A stretch of DNA of 64,000 bases from Talpa occidentalis (lineage: Eukaryota; Chordata; Mammalia; Eulipotyphla; Talpidae): positions 112,024,615-112,088,614 of the forward strand of contig NW_023603184.1 of assembly GCF_014898055.3 (NCBI RefSeq), written 5' to 3'. Shown one piece after another: positions 1 to 10,500 of this stretch. The translations under genes and the position numbers were made by a program. Positions within the stretch are counted from its first letter, which is position 1, and each line of letters begins with the position of its first letter. The notes beneath the pieces are model-generated. The model did not search any database. It was not told the origin of the DNA and saw nothing but the letters and a program-made list of their open reading frames with translations.

Positions 1-1082
1 TTATGAACATAATATAAGTTATTTGTGCAAAATAAATGTGAAAACTACTTTTCTGTAAAAATGTATCGCCTGCCTACTAGTGTCTAAAGGACTATGCATC
101 ATGAAACAATGTCACTTGGCTTCCGGTTCTTCTTTCATCTGTCTCAGTTTAGAGATTGAAATGACAAGTTATAGCATTGAAATGTGTCAAAGTGATTGTA
201 AATGAGACTCTGAGAGGTGGAAACGAGCTTAAAGGTCAGCTAATTATATCTTACTTTGAAAAAGGAAGGCATTCCATGATACCCATGACTAGTTTTCATC
301 CAAGGTCACCTAGAATATTTCCCGTGACAGGAGTTTGCCATTTTGAGAGACAGCCCATTTTCTTGTCAAATGCTAATTGTTTGGAGGCACACCACTTTGT
401 TTAGTGCTATTATCTACCTCTAAATAATTACCACTCATGGAAATTACTTTTGTCATCTACAGCAATACGATTTAATCTAATCCCTGTCATCCATTACAGA
501 ACTACAGGTATTTGAATATATTTTTGTATTCCCTAAGTCTTGCTTTATCTAATTGAAACTAGTTAGCCTCTCTCAATGTTTCCTCACACCATATAAGGCT
601 TGAACTCTGAAGGCCAATCTGATGATTTAAACTACAGCTTTTAAATATCATTCTTAAAAAAAGATGGAAAGGAATATAAAGGAGACATTTGACATTTAAC
701 TAAGTCTCAGTGGAATACTCTGGAGTATGTGACTATTGAGATCTGAATGTTATTTTTCTCTTAATCCTGCTTTTTATTAAATTACCTTTGTTTTCCTACA
801 GGCATATTTCTAAATCTTTATAGAGATTAATTACTTGCATTTTTTTTTTTAGTTTGCTTCTTAGTAACAATTATTAAGTCTTTCACATCCTTAATATTGT
901 AATTATTTCTTTTATTTTAACTGAAGAACCTCATATTTATCCTTAATTTACTAAAGTCACAGATTTGATATATAGATCAATTTAACAATAGTATTAACTG
1001 AGGTCCATCTGTTACAGTCCCAGTTTTCTTAACTCTTTCAATATCTTTCTAGATCTCATAAATTGTATATGATTCATCATTT
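1..1082. other. AT-rich intergenic or intronic sequence, no gene
   Basis: I see no exon, RNA gene or recognisable young repeat here. A 75-residue frame at 177-404 has no family resemblance I can name and is of a length expected by chance. Confidence 0.5.
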
Positions 1083-1097
1083 AAGTAAGGCTGCCTT

Positions 1098-1257
1098 TTT
1101 CTTTCTTTTTATTTATTTATTTATTATTTTATTTATTTATTTAATTTTTATTTTTTTGTGGGAACCTCACCAGCCGCCGGGGAACAAACTGGCGCTGCAG
1201 AGGCTGCGGACAGCCTCACAGCCCAGTGTTCAACCACTGCGCCACCAGGGGAGGCCC
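1098..1257 (-). mobile_element. Short tRNA-head SINE (head plus A/T tail only)
   Basis: On the minus strand this reads as the conserved SINE head (GGGCCTCCCCTGGTGGCGCA, then a B-box-like region) and goes almost directly into an A-rich tail, seen on the plus strand as repeated TTTA. It lacks the roughly 170-bp body of the long copies. It is flanked by a 15-bp target-site duplication, AAGTAAGGCTGCCTT at 1083-1097 and AAGTAAGGATGCCTT at 1258-1272, with one mismatch. The intact flanks show that it inserted in this short form rather than being eroded later. Confidence 0.85.
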
Positions 1258-1272
1258 AAGTAAGGATGCCTT

Positions 1273-2724
1273 CTAAACAATATGTTTCTGACCCCATTCA
1301 TAGTACATATGATCCAACACCTCGTTTCTGTTTGGACTGATCAGTGTATGTGTTGTGCTTATTATCAAATATTTCTATTATTACTTCTATTTCATATAAA
1401 CATTTGATTTAAATGTTAATTTTAAGTGGATGAGTCTAAGGAAAGCATACAGTAGCACATTTCTAACAAAAATACACAGAAACATTTTTTGACAGTTATT
1501 ATCATTTCCTAAATATATCAGTCTTTATGCAAAACTTCTCATGTACACCAGTCAGTGATATATTCTCAAAGTCTTGGGTACAAGAAAATGTTATCTTCAA
1601 ATCCAAATTTTAAGACCTAAATTTATCTAAAATTGATATTTAATAATACATTTTAATGACAGAGATGGCTGGTATGTTATACTTAATTTACTTATGCAAA
1701 TTCCATATGATCATATCAATCTTAAGTTTGTAGAAACCATCTGTTTAGTGTAATTTGGCACTTTGTCAAAATGTATGCAAATATATGTGCATGTCAAAAT
1801 TTATGGCCATTGAAGATAAACTAACAAAAAAATCATCCTATATAGTAAATAGAAATTACTCAAATTTTGACTTGTTATTAATAATCAACCTTTTATTACT
1901 AAGCTGCTGGTAAAATTCTAACCAAAGATATCTTTGCTAGGGTATTTGACTGTTGTTGTTTTTTTTTTTTTTTTATTGGTGGTCGGTCCTTAAACACTAA
2001 GTACACATCTACCTTTATTTTCTTCATGTGTGTTAACAAGTGACATGCCTCTTAACTCAAAGAACATTTTATTACAATTTAACACCTCTGATGTTTACCT
2101 GAACAGCAGTTAAGTATAGCAAACATTCTGTAGATGCATGGCCTTATCTAACAGAAAAAAAAGGAAATTTCTTCTAGAACACAACCTTATAGAAATTCTT
2201 GTTGGTATAATTATTAACACAGATAATAACCTGGATGCCATCAGGTTCACAAGATGAGTTGATAGAACTGAAACTAGAGTTTCAGCGACATGGGTATCAC
2301 ATTCACAATTCACTAATGACTAATGGAATCTGTCAAATAATGGGTTGATTTCATGTTCTCTGTAGATTTCAGATTACCCAAGAAAAGTTTTTTGCTATTT
2401 TCAGTTAGGACCCAGACCCAGACCTAGAATGCTCTGTATATGGTATTATGATATTTTCACATGTATGTATTTATTTATTTTATATAGATGATTATATACT
2501 TAAAATAGTCAATAAAATGCAGTGAAAAAAATCAAGAGATAAGGGAAGAAGAGTATATTCAGTATAGTTTTCCTCAAAATATTAGGTCTTCTTTTCTATC
2601 TTTATTTGTACATCATATGCTGAAAGTAACTAAATATGGCTTAGCAACCTAATTATAAGAGACAAATCTTTAACATTTATAGAAAAACAGGGTGTAAATT
2701 TTCATGGCTATGAATTGGATAGTG
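1273..2724. other. AT-rich unique sequence, no gene
   Basis: No coding, RNA or clear repeat signal, apart from a T-run near 1958-1974. A 67-residue minus-strand frame at 2110-2313 shows no recognisable domain. Confidence 0.45.
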
Positions 2725-2880
2725 GATTCTTAGCTATGATAAAAAATAAGAATGATAAGGGGGAAATAACTAAACTTCAAAAAATTAAAGTTTTGTATTT
2801 CAAAAATTACTATTAAGAAAAGTAAAAACTCAGCACACAAAATGGGAAAAATATATGGCATATATTTAATGAAGAGTTTT
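2725..2880 (+). mobile_element. Old L1 ORF2 fragment, left part
   Basis: Degenerate plus-strand sequence resembling the part of L1 ORF2 just before the C-terminal domain (the stretch around the conserved 'equal to my genome, lysine-rich, QP.EWEK' segment). It is full of stops and indels. It seems to continue at 4031 after about 1.1 kb of later insertions, and its decay matches the piece at 4031-4740. Confidence 0.5.
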
Positions 2881-2889
2881 AATTGAGGA

Positions 2890-3724
2890 TGTACAAAGAA
2901 CAGCAAAAAGAAAGCCAACTACAATGACAGTTAATCTATGACAAAGGAACCACAAATATACTCTGGGGCAAGGAAAGCATCTTCAGTAAATGGTGTTGTG
3001 AAGACTGGACAGCCACATGAAAAAGAATTAAACTTCACTACCTCACACCATCACAAATATCAATTCAAAATGGGTAAAAAACTTGTATTTAAGACCTGAA
3101 GCCATAAAAACAGACAAAAAATATATATAGGCAAAAGACCTCACAACATAAAAACAGGCAAAAATAAATTACAGGCAAAAGACTTCACAACATAAGCTTC
3201 AGTGATGTCTTCAGAGATACATCCCTAGCATCAAGAAAAACAAAAGAGAATATAGACAATTGGGACTCCATCAGTTTAAAATGTTTCTACATAGCAAAAA
3301 AAAATAATAATAATAATAAATAACTAAAATGAAATGCCACCATAGTGAATGGGAGAAAAAAGACATGTATCATACATCTGATAAGAGGCTAATATCAAAG
3401 ATACACAAAGACCTCATACAACTCAACTGAATTAAAACAACAAAACAACAACAAAATAGCTCAATCATAAAGTGTGCAGAATAGCTAAGTAGGTGTTTTT
3501 CCTTAGAAGACATACAGATGGCCACAAACACATCAAAGATATGTCTTATTGTCAGGGAAATGCAAATCAAAACCACAATTAGGTACCACCTCACTCCTGT
3601 AAGAATGGCTCATATCAAAAAGACCAAAAATAACAAGTGCTGGTGGAGTATGGGCACTTTGGTGGTAGGATCGCACATAGAAACAACAATGTAAACCAAT
3701 GTAAAAAATTTGAAAATTTTTAAT
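2890..3724 (+). mobile_element. L1 ORF2 C-terminal fragment (second copy)
   Basis: Plus-strand L1 ORF2 remnant. The order follows ORF2: a stretch around 2935-3060 resembling the 'W..W' segment, then the segment read at 3240-3480, then 3510-3690, where the conserved MQIKTT..YHLTP..MA..KK..NNKCWW-type region can be recognised. The frame is broken repeatedly. An internal tandem duplication of about 45 bp lies at 3107-3195 (AGGCAAAAGACCTCACAACA and a near copy). The end of this piece covers the same ORF2 region that appears again at 4031-4250, so two L1 copies are present. Confidence 0.65.
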
Positions 3725-3737
3725 GACCAAAGCTTTG

Positions 3738-4017
3738 TTTTTTGTTTTTGTTTTTAATGATTTATTTATTTATTTATACAAACACTGGGTACAGTCAGAA
3801 GCTCGGGAGGGTGAGAGAATTCACCAGAGCCAGAGCAGGGAACAGAACAGGCAGACTGACGAAATACACTGCTGAGGGGAGCAGTGGGCGCGGCAGGAGA
3901 GGTCTGCGCGCCATATGGGACCCTCGCCGACCCACCGGGGATCAAACCAGCACTGCAGAGGCTGCAGGCAGCTTTGCAGCCCAGCACTCAACCGCTGCGC
4001 CCCCGGGGAGGCCCAAA
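3738..4017 (-). mobile_element. Full-length group A SINE
   Basis: Complete minus-strand copy: the TTTATTTATT tail lies at the left and the head (complement of GGGCCTCCCCGG) at the right. It is flanked by a perfect 13-bp target-site duplication, GACCAAAGCTTTG at 3725-3737 and 4018-4030. It inserted inside an L1 remnant. Frames of up to 97 codons at 3742-4035 are simply readings through this SINE. Confidence 0.95.
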
Positions 4018-4030
4018 GACCAAAGCTTTG

Positions 4031-4740
4031 AATAGAGATTTTTCTAATAATATATGGAAATAACCAGTAAGCCTATGGAAAGGTGGTCAATACATTGGTT
4101 ATCAGGGAAATTAAAATTAAAAACACGTATTACTTGGGACTTACTAGCATGTCTGTAATAAAAAAAACAGATGATAATAAGGGTTATGCAGATGAACTGG
4201 ATACTTTCCTTGAATATAGGAATGTAAAATAGTGCCACCACTATTTAACAGGAAACATTTTAATAAGTTACACATAAATATTCAGTATGACTCAGTGATT
4301 CTTGTTATAGATTTTTACCCAAGAAAACTGTGAACATATTTTTGTACAAAGATTTCTACTCAAATGTCTATAGCAGAATTTATTCAGAATAGAGTGCAAG
4401 TAATAGAAGTGTTGATCCATTTGTACAATAACAAACATAAACATTATACTAAAAACCAGTACTGCATGATTTCATTTGTAGAAAAGGTCCAGAAAGGGCA
4501 AATATTTAGTGACAGAAAAATAAATTGCAATAGTGGTTGCCTAGGACTTAGGTTGTTAATGGGGATTGAAACAGACGTTAGGGATCCATTTGAAATGATG
4601 ATCTAAAATTGGATTGTGGTGATGGTTACTTAACTCTATACATTTACTAAAATTTTTAAATTATACACATAAAACAGGTGAATTTTATGACATTTAAGTT
4701 ATACCTCAATAAAATTGTTTTTAAAAGTCACATCTACAAA
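4031..4740 (+). mobile_element. Old L1 ORF2 end and 3' untranslated region
   Basis: 4031-4260 resembles the conserved end of L1 ORF2 and overlaps in content with 3490-3720. 4260-4600 corresponds to the ORF2 C-terminus. 4600-4740 matches the typical old-L1 (L1M-type) 3' end, with GGTGATGGTTACTTAACTCT and a terminal ACCTCAATAAAATTG. The reading frame is lost throughout, so it cannot be active. Confidence 0.7.
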
Positions 4741-4987
4741 ATATTGAAAGCTTTTTCAAATCAGAAAAAAAAATGCCCTATTGAAAATTATAGCTGTCAG
4801 TATAGAAGAAATATATAGCTCATATGCATATGGAAACATTTAATCTCAGTTGTTTACATTAAAACAGACACAATTTCTTTTATTTAATTTTACTTTATAT
4901 TTTATGTTCTGTCAATATAGTATCAGATTTTTTAAAGACTGAATAAAATCTCTAGTGTAGAGGTTGGCAAAACTTTTCCTGTAAAAA
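4741..4987. other. AT-rich unique sequence
   Basis: Nothing recognisable between the L1 3' end and the next SINE. Confidence 0.4.
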
Positions 4988-4998
4988 TATAAATTACA

Positions 4999-5126
4999 GG
5001 GCCTCCCCTGGTGGCACAGCGGTTGAGCGCTGGGCTGCGAGGCTGCATGCAGCCTCTGCAGCGCTGGTTCGCTCCCCGTCCACCGGCAAGGGTCTCCCAC
5101 CAAAAAAAAAAAAAAATATATATATA
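4999..5126 (+). mobile_element. Short tRNA-head SINE
   Basis: Plus-strand head GGGCCTCCCCTGGTGGCACA, an A box near 5010-5030, a degenerate B box near 5065-5080, then GGGTCTCCCACC followed at once by an A-run and TATATA. The long body is absent. Target-site duplication TATAAATTACA is present at 4988-4998 and 5127-5137. It shares the TCCCCTGG head variant and the missing body with the copy at 1098-1257. Confidence 0.9.
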
Positions 5127-5184
5127 TATAAATTACACTGTCTTATATATTTTATATATATGAACAATATATATGTGTGTATGC

Positions 5185-5226
<42 letters not shown>
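5185..5226. repeat. Compound (TA)n(GA)n microsatellite
   Basis: Alternating TA followed by AGAGAG repeats. The overlapping minus-strand frame at 5152-5424 is a reading of this simple repeat and is not a gene. Confidence 0.9.
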
Positions 5227-6911
5227 TTCTCTGTTGTACTTTCTGTGAAAACAGGCAGAAGTAATATGTAAACAGATGGATATTGTTGTGTTAAAAAAAA
5301 TTAAAAGCAATAGTGGTAGGACAGATACGACCCATATACTATATTGAATAGCTTTACCCTTAGCCTGCAAAAGAAACTTATGAGCATTTAAATTGTTAGT
5401 CCTTTCTGGAAACAAATTAGTCAAGTTTCAAAAATTTTATTTTCTTCTTTTTCATATTTACATCCACTATTAGGCTTTTGTCCCCTTGGGAAAAAAATCA
5501 GAGCTATCAAAATTTAAAAAAAAATACAATTACATGGATTACAATGATTTCATTTTGTCAAATTACATGTGTACAAATTTGTGTATGATGTATATACCTG
5601 TAGTTTCATAGAGGAACATCTAGAAATATATGCCTCCAATTCTTAATAGCATTTTTATTTATTGTTATAATTTTTGATAAAATGTTTTGAAGTTTTTATT
5701 TCCAGAGTTACTTATTTTTCTACAGAGAATATATAGAGCGATTCTTTAAATGAAGTATTAAAGTAAAAATCTGTATTGGCACATTTTCTTTAATAATTAA
5801 AAACATAAAAATGTGTCTTAATGTATTGATTTGAAGTTTTAGTTAATTAAGCTTTTATGAATACTCACTATATCTTTACACGAAAGCACTTACCAACTAC
5901 ATAAAACAAAGTTAATAACACATTACTTCAAAATATGATTAATTAAATATTCAAATTCATATCTAAAGTTGAAATATGAATGATTAGAGGCAATCAATCT
6001 ATAAAGTCATTTGACAAGCACTACTGGTTGATTCCTTGTAAAAATTGACCTGAATCACCAAGTTATACACTTTTAATTACAGCAACAAATATTTCTGCTA
6101 CATATTATTTCATACATTTATTAATTTCGCCCACTATCTTTCAAATGTCATTTGAACTGTTATATAAGCTGCAACATCTAAATCATTTTAATTGCTAAAT
6201 TTCCTTCTCAGGACTACTTAAAAATAAAAAGGCAATTCAGGCAATTAATCTGTCAGCGAGAAAACAACATAGATAAAAGACTTGATTAGCTGGCAGCCAC
6301 CTTATCAGACACTTCAGTTAACTATAATTTGGGGAATGCATCAACTTTAAGAAGAAAAAAAAACTGCAAATTTTAGATTCAGAAACAAAGCAAATGAAAT
6401 CCCCCCAAATAAAGCTTTGGGGGGGAAAATCTACTTCTTTCTTCTTAAAAAGCAAAGCTTATCATTTAAATCCTTTTGACTGAAGGAAGTAAAGACTCAA
6501 GGAAGAGGACCTCCAACTCTCCTTCCACCACTCAAGGTTAATGCCTCCACTTCTTGCTTTTGATCATTTGTCAACCATGCCTGAGTCTAAACTACACTAG
6601 GCCCAGCAGAGCATTGTTTCTTCTATTATTTATTCTTTTTTCACTTAATTATTTTAACCATATAATATCCCAATATCTCTTTCATTTTAAAGAAACAATC
6701 ACTTCAAAAAACTAAATTTTCAAGTTATTCAAGGATGTGTCTTCCCCACGTTGTTACCTTGTATTATTACTATCCCTTTCCCTTAAATCTGTGTTCTCTC
6801 CAACCATTCTAAATTCCTTCTTAGTTCATAAATGACATCTCAGGAACCATGTTCCATGCAAATTATAGTTTGTTTACTCAGAAAAACTTGATTTCTCCAG
6901 TGATATTTCTG
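5227..6911. other. Unique AT-rich sequence; possible conserved non-coding block at 6230-6420
   Basis: No exon or repeat that I recognise. The part around 6230-6420 is less simple in composition than its surroundings and has homeodomain-type TAAT sites and a GATA-type CTTATCAG site. Conservation cannot be judged from one sequence. Confidence 0.35.
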
Positions 6912-7085
6912 TAAGTCCAGGTAAGCTGTTTAACTTCTCTCAATCTTAATTTTAGCATTTTTAAGGTCAGAATTATAGCTCTCATAATTATTTTGAAGAC
7001 AAATTTTGAAAAAAATTGAGAAATTTAATATGAAGTTGTTATCTGTGCTGTTTTTAGAGCAGATATTGAATAAATAGTAAATATT
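6912..7085 (+). mobile_element. MIR SINE remnant
   Basis: Degenerate plus-strand MIR-like sequence with the core order AGCTGTTTAACTTCTCTCAA, a weak GTAAAATGGG-like stretch, then a TTGTTATCTG-like part and a tail like GAATAAATAGTAAAT. Old and heavily mutated. Confidence 0.55.
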
Positions 7086-7314
7086 ATTTTAATTGCATTA
7101 GGTTTTCTAACTTCTATGGATGACTTTATCATCTACTTAAATACCTTCACCATTTTTTACCAGTTTAGCTCACCTCTACAGATTAATACTCAAATTATGT
7201 CAAACCAATGTTGCTAGCAATAAAGAGATTAGGTCCCATAGCACCTCTCCCTCAAAAATTGTGTGGTACGAAATCACTATACAAACTGCCGTGGAGAAGG
7301 GTTGTGATGGTCAG

Positions 7315-7745
7315 TGTTATAGGGGCGAGAGAATTCACCAGAGGCAGAGTGAGGGACAGAAAAGGCAGATTTATTGAATACACTGCAAAGGAAAGCAGTG
7401 GGCAAGAAGAGAGAGTGTTCCTCTCCAACAGGGAAGGTCTTGAGAATCTATATATTCTGATCTTGTGGGCTTCCTTTAAGATTTGGAATGCCTGTTTTTG
7501 AAGGCTGTTATCTATTGGCCTGTCTGGTCAGTAAAATTCCTGCATTCCTCTGAGTTCACATTATTAATGGCCACTGGTGGGCTTATGGCTTGGTTCTAAT
7601 AATAACCTTTGGGATCCCTTATCTGCCAAAGGTTTTATGGCCTGGTTTCTATGATAAACCCTTGGTTCTCCTTATCTGTATAAGCCTCCAATTCTTGATA
7701 GAGAAGGAGTGAGGCCTCCTTTTTATCCCTGTAACCCTGATAACA
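7315..7745 (-). mobile_element. Endogenous retrovirus LTR (solo, ERV1-like)
   Basis: 431 bp with LTR-type ends. Read on the minus strand it starts TGTTAT and ends ATAACA, giving TG...CA termini with a 6-bp inverted repeat. Near the minus-strand 3' end (plus about 7365-7375) is an AATAAA signal, followed by a pyrimidine-rich U5-like part, as expected of an LTR. No primer-binding site, gag, pol or env sequence is seen next to it, so it looks like a solo LTR. I could not find a clear 4-6 bp target duplication (flanks GTCAG and AACTT). The part at 7326-7412 aligns with the body of the SINEs in this window, for example with 8303-8393. The class assignment is inference. An alternative is an unknown interspersed repeat with LTR-like ends. 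Confidence 0.7.
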
Positions 7746-8226
7746 AACTTTCAAAATCTGCACATTAATTTTGTATTCTACTCCCAAATCTTTAGCATCA
7801 TACACAAACATTTGTGATGTTTTCCCACATCATTCCTTCAAAAACTGCTCCATTGAAATAGGGATACCCTCACTTTCTTGGTCATAATAGTCATTTGTTT
7901 CCATTCTCTGCCCTTGCTGCCTACAATTTGACCCAGTCTCTCTCACTCTTTCCCTCTTCCTCTCTTTCCCTCACTTTGTCACTTTCTCTCCATTTTTACC
8001 TTGTTTTGGGATTGAATTTACATGCTATCTCAGCTGGAAAGCTGCCCCTGAACCCTAAGGCAAGGTTACCCCCTTTCTAGTAACCACTGTATATTGAATA
8101 TAGCTTGAATATTGCATTATATTTAAAGATTTCCCTCTCCCTATAAATGCATTGATGTATTTAATGACACAATTCATTCTGGATATTTAAAATATTCTTT
8201 GAGAGAATTAATGTATCATTTGATGA
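7746..8226. other. Unique sequence with a pyrimidine-rich stretch
   Basis: A CT-rich stretch at about 7935-7995 produces a low-complexity 61-residue frame. No gene or repeat family recognised. Confidence 0.4.
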
Positions 8227-8239
8227 TCTAGTCATTTTT

Positions 8240-8505
8240 TTAAAGATGTATTTATTTATGCATACAAGAACTGGGGTATAGGCCAGAGATGGGGGTATGT
8301 GTGTGAGAGGATTCACCAGAGACAGAGTGGGGAACAGAACGGGTGGATTGATTGATATACACTGTGGAAGGGAGCAGCGGGTGAGTCAGGAGAGGTCTGC
8401 TGTGCCATGTGGGTAGCTCCCTGGCTGGGGATTGAACTCGTGCTGCAGTGGCTGGGGATAGCTTCATAGGTTGTGTCTTAACCCCTTGTGCCACTAGGGA
8501 TGCCT
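8240..8505 (-). mobile_element. Full-length group B SINE
   Basis: Minus-strand copy of the older group, recognised by its TTAAGACACAACC-type head, the GGGGAACAGAAC body and the ATGCATAC tail variant. A perfect 13-bp target-site duplication, TCTAGTCATTTTT, is at 8227-8239 and 8506-8518. Its body is the best match in the window to the LTR at 7315-7745; both keep a short TTGATTGA/TTATTGAA-type stretch before ACACTG. Confidence 0.9.
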
Positions 8506-8518
8506 TCTAGTCATTTTT

Positions 8519-8939
8519 AATGTGTTATTGTGAATTTATGTTTAGAAACTTTGATTTCAAAGTATATACAATTCTTAAAAAGTTGTTTTATTGTTTATAT
8601 GAAGAGAGACTGTCTTAACCCCCAACTGTTCATAGTAATCAGAAGAATGCACTATCTCAGACTCAGTGAAAAATGGGAAACAGGTATTCCTGGAATTGGC
8701 ACAAAAACAATAATAAGGTGCTATGTATAAAGTACTAGAAATGTATCACTTTCATTATAAATGTTGCAGAAAACAGCTGAAGCTGATAATTTCCTAAAGC
8801 ATAATATGAATCTAAATATGTGCACAAAATTCTTTGGATGTTCTTTTATGTCTTACCATAATTTCCTAAATTTAAAAGAACCGTAATAAACTGCCAAGTC
8901 ACAATTTGTGTGATGAGATTCTAAACTTAATGTAATATA
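8519..8939. other. Unique AT-rich sequence
   Basis: No coding or repeat signal recognised. Confidence 0.4.
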
Positions 8940-8954
8940 AGAATGAGAAAAATA

Positions 8955-9277
8955 GGGGCCTCCCTGGTGGCGCAGCGGTTGAGCGCTGGGTTGCGAAGCT
9001 GCCCGCGGCCTCTACAGCGCCGGTTCGATCCCCGGCTGCTCCCCAGCCACCGGAGGAGGGTCCCACATGGCGCGCAGACCTCTCCTGCCGCCCGCTGCTC
9101 CCCTCAGCAGTGTACTTCGGTCCTTCTGCCTGCTCTGCTCCCCGCTCTGGCCCTTCTGCCTGCTCTGCTCCCCGCTCTGGCTCTGGTGAATTCTCTCACC
9201 CTCCTGCGCTTCTGACTGTACCCAGTGCTTGTATAAATAAATAAATAAATAAATAAATCTTTAAAAAAAAAAAAAAA
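8955..9277 (+). mobile_element. Full-length group A SINE with internal 30-bp duplication
   Basis: Plus-strand copy with intact A box (TGGCGCAGCGG) and B box (GGTTCGATCCC), a long body and a (AAAT)n tail ending TCTTT then an A-run. A 30-bp tandem duplication lies in the body at 9121-9150 and 9151-9180. Target-site duplication AGAATGAGAAAAAT is at 8940-8953 and 9278-9291. The second copy of that duplication is also the left flank of the next SINE. Confidence 0.95.
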
Positions 9278-9291
9278 AGAATGAGAAAAAT

Positions 9292-9556
9292 GGGCCTCCC
9301 TGGTGGCGCAAGGGGTTAAGCACCGCACTATGAAGCAGTCCACAGCCTCTGTAGCACGATTTCAATCCCTGGTCAGCCAGAGAGCAACCCATATGGCAAA
9401 GCAAACCTCTCCTGTCTTACCTGCTGCTCCTCTTAGTAGTGTATTTCAGTCAGTCTGCCTGTTCTGTTCCCCACTCTGTCTCTGGTGAATCCTCTCACCC
9501 CCCTGCATCTCTGTACTCCAGCCCTTGTATGCATAAATAAATAAATCTTTTTAAAA
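9292..9556 (+). mobile_element. Full-length group B SINE, tandem with the preceding copy
   Basis: Plus-strand older copy (GGGGTTAAGCACC head, TCAGTCTGCCTGTTCTG body, ATGCATAAATAAATAAATC tail ending TTTTT). The right flank AATGAGAAAAAC at 9557-9568 matches both flanks of the upstream SINE. So this copy inserted first and the younger group A copy then entered the same target. Confidence 0.9.
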
Positions 9557-9568
9557 AATGAGAAAAAC

Positions 9569-10199
9569 ATCTACTTCACAACTGACTTCTATGTCACCCT
9601 GAAACATTTCTGATACCTATCAAGAAAATTACAAAAGACTGTTGTCATCTTTTCATTGATCTCAACCTACAGATGTGGTGCAATTCGGGGGGGGGGGTGG
9701 TATCTTTATGAATTAGAAAATAAATTAGAGGGTTGAAACATATATGGGCAAGAGGAGAAATGCAATCACACTGTCTGTGATATAGAAATTATTTCATTAC
9801 CTGTAAGGAGACAGAGTAATTTTATAAAGAAGTAATATGATTGCATTGAGGAGCTAATTCTGGCTGTATGATAATCAGTATTTCAGAAGGGGAGGGGCTA
9901 GGTGTGTAATGTTATTGGTCTAAGAATTTCAAACTGGCATGACCACTCCAATCACTTCCTATAACACTAATCTTGTCACCTCTCTCATCTTGCTAAAATC
10001 TCTCCTTTTAATTTATACTCACTCATTTGAGATATTCTGGAATTCTCTTTTCCTATCCATGAATGCTATCTCTATGAGCAAAATCTTTCTGTCTCCTATT
10101 TTGTAGAATGGTCCTCTTTGAGACCACATTCCCCTTCCCATCTTTAGCCTAGTCAACTCTCTTCTTCATTCAGAAGGCATAAAAGATCAATTATACTCT
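9569..10199. other. Unique sequence with an 11-G run
   Basis: A run of 11 G lies at 9687-9697 in otherwise AT-rich sequence. 9940-10190 is CT-rich on the plus strand and faintly L2-like, but too weak to call. Confidence 0.4.
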
Positions 10200-10500
10200 T
10201 AACATCTCTAAACTGATTGTCTGTCTGTCTATCGATCTTTCAATCCATCATCTCACTACTCCATACCTACCCCCAAAGCACTCATCCCTTTGCAGTTGAC
10301 CATTGTGCCCTTTTACCCCATTTTTTCCCATACTTTTCCTCCCCCTCCCCCTCTAGTAACCCAAATTCTACAGTCATGTTTTTAGGATTTGTTCTGATTT
10401 AGTTTTGTCAATTCCTTTATTTTGTTTCTGTCTATTCTACATATGAGTAAAATCATCTGGTATTTTTCTTACTGTGGGATACATGTGTATTTTGATTTGT
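10200..10500 (-). mobile_element. L1 3' untranslated region fragment
   Basis: Antisense L1 3' end with the CT-rich block (CCCCCTCCCCCTCTAG), then TACAGTCATGTTTTTAGGAT and an ATATGAGTAAAATCATCTGG-type stretch. The same arrangement appears at 17440-17650, 37690-37880 and 60480-60670, and in the opposite sense at 53745-53955. No ORF2 follows, so it is a short 5'-truncated insertion. Confidence 0.75.
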
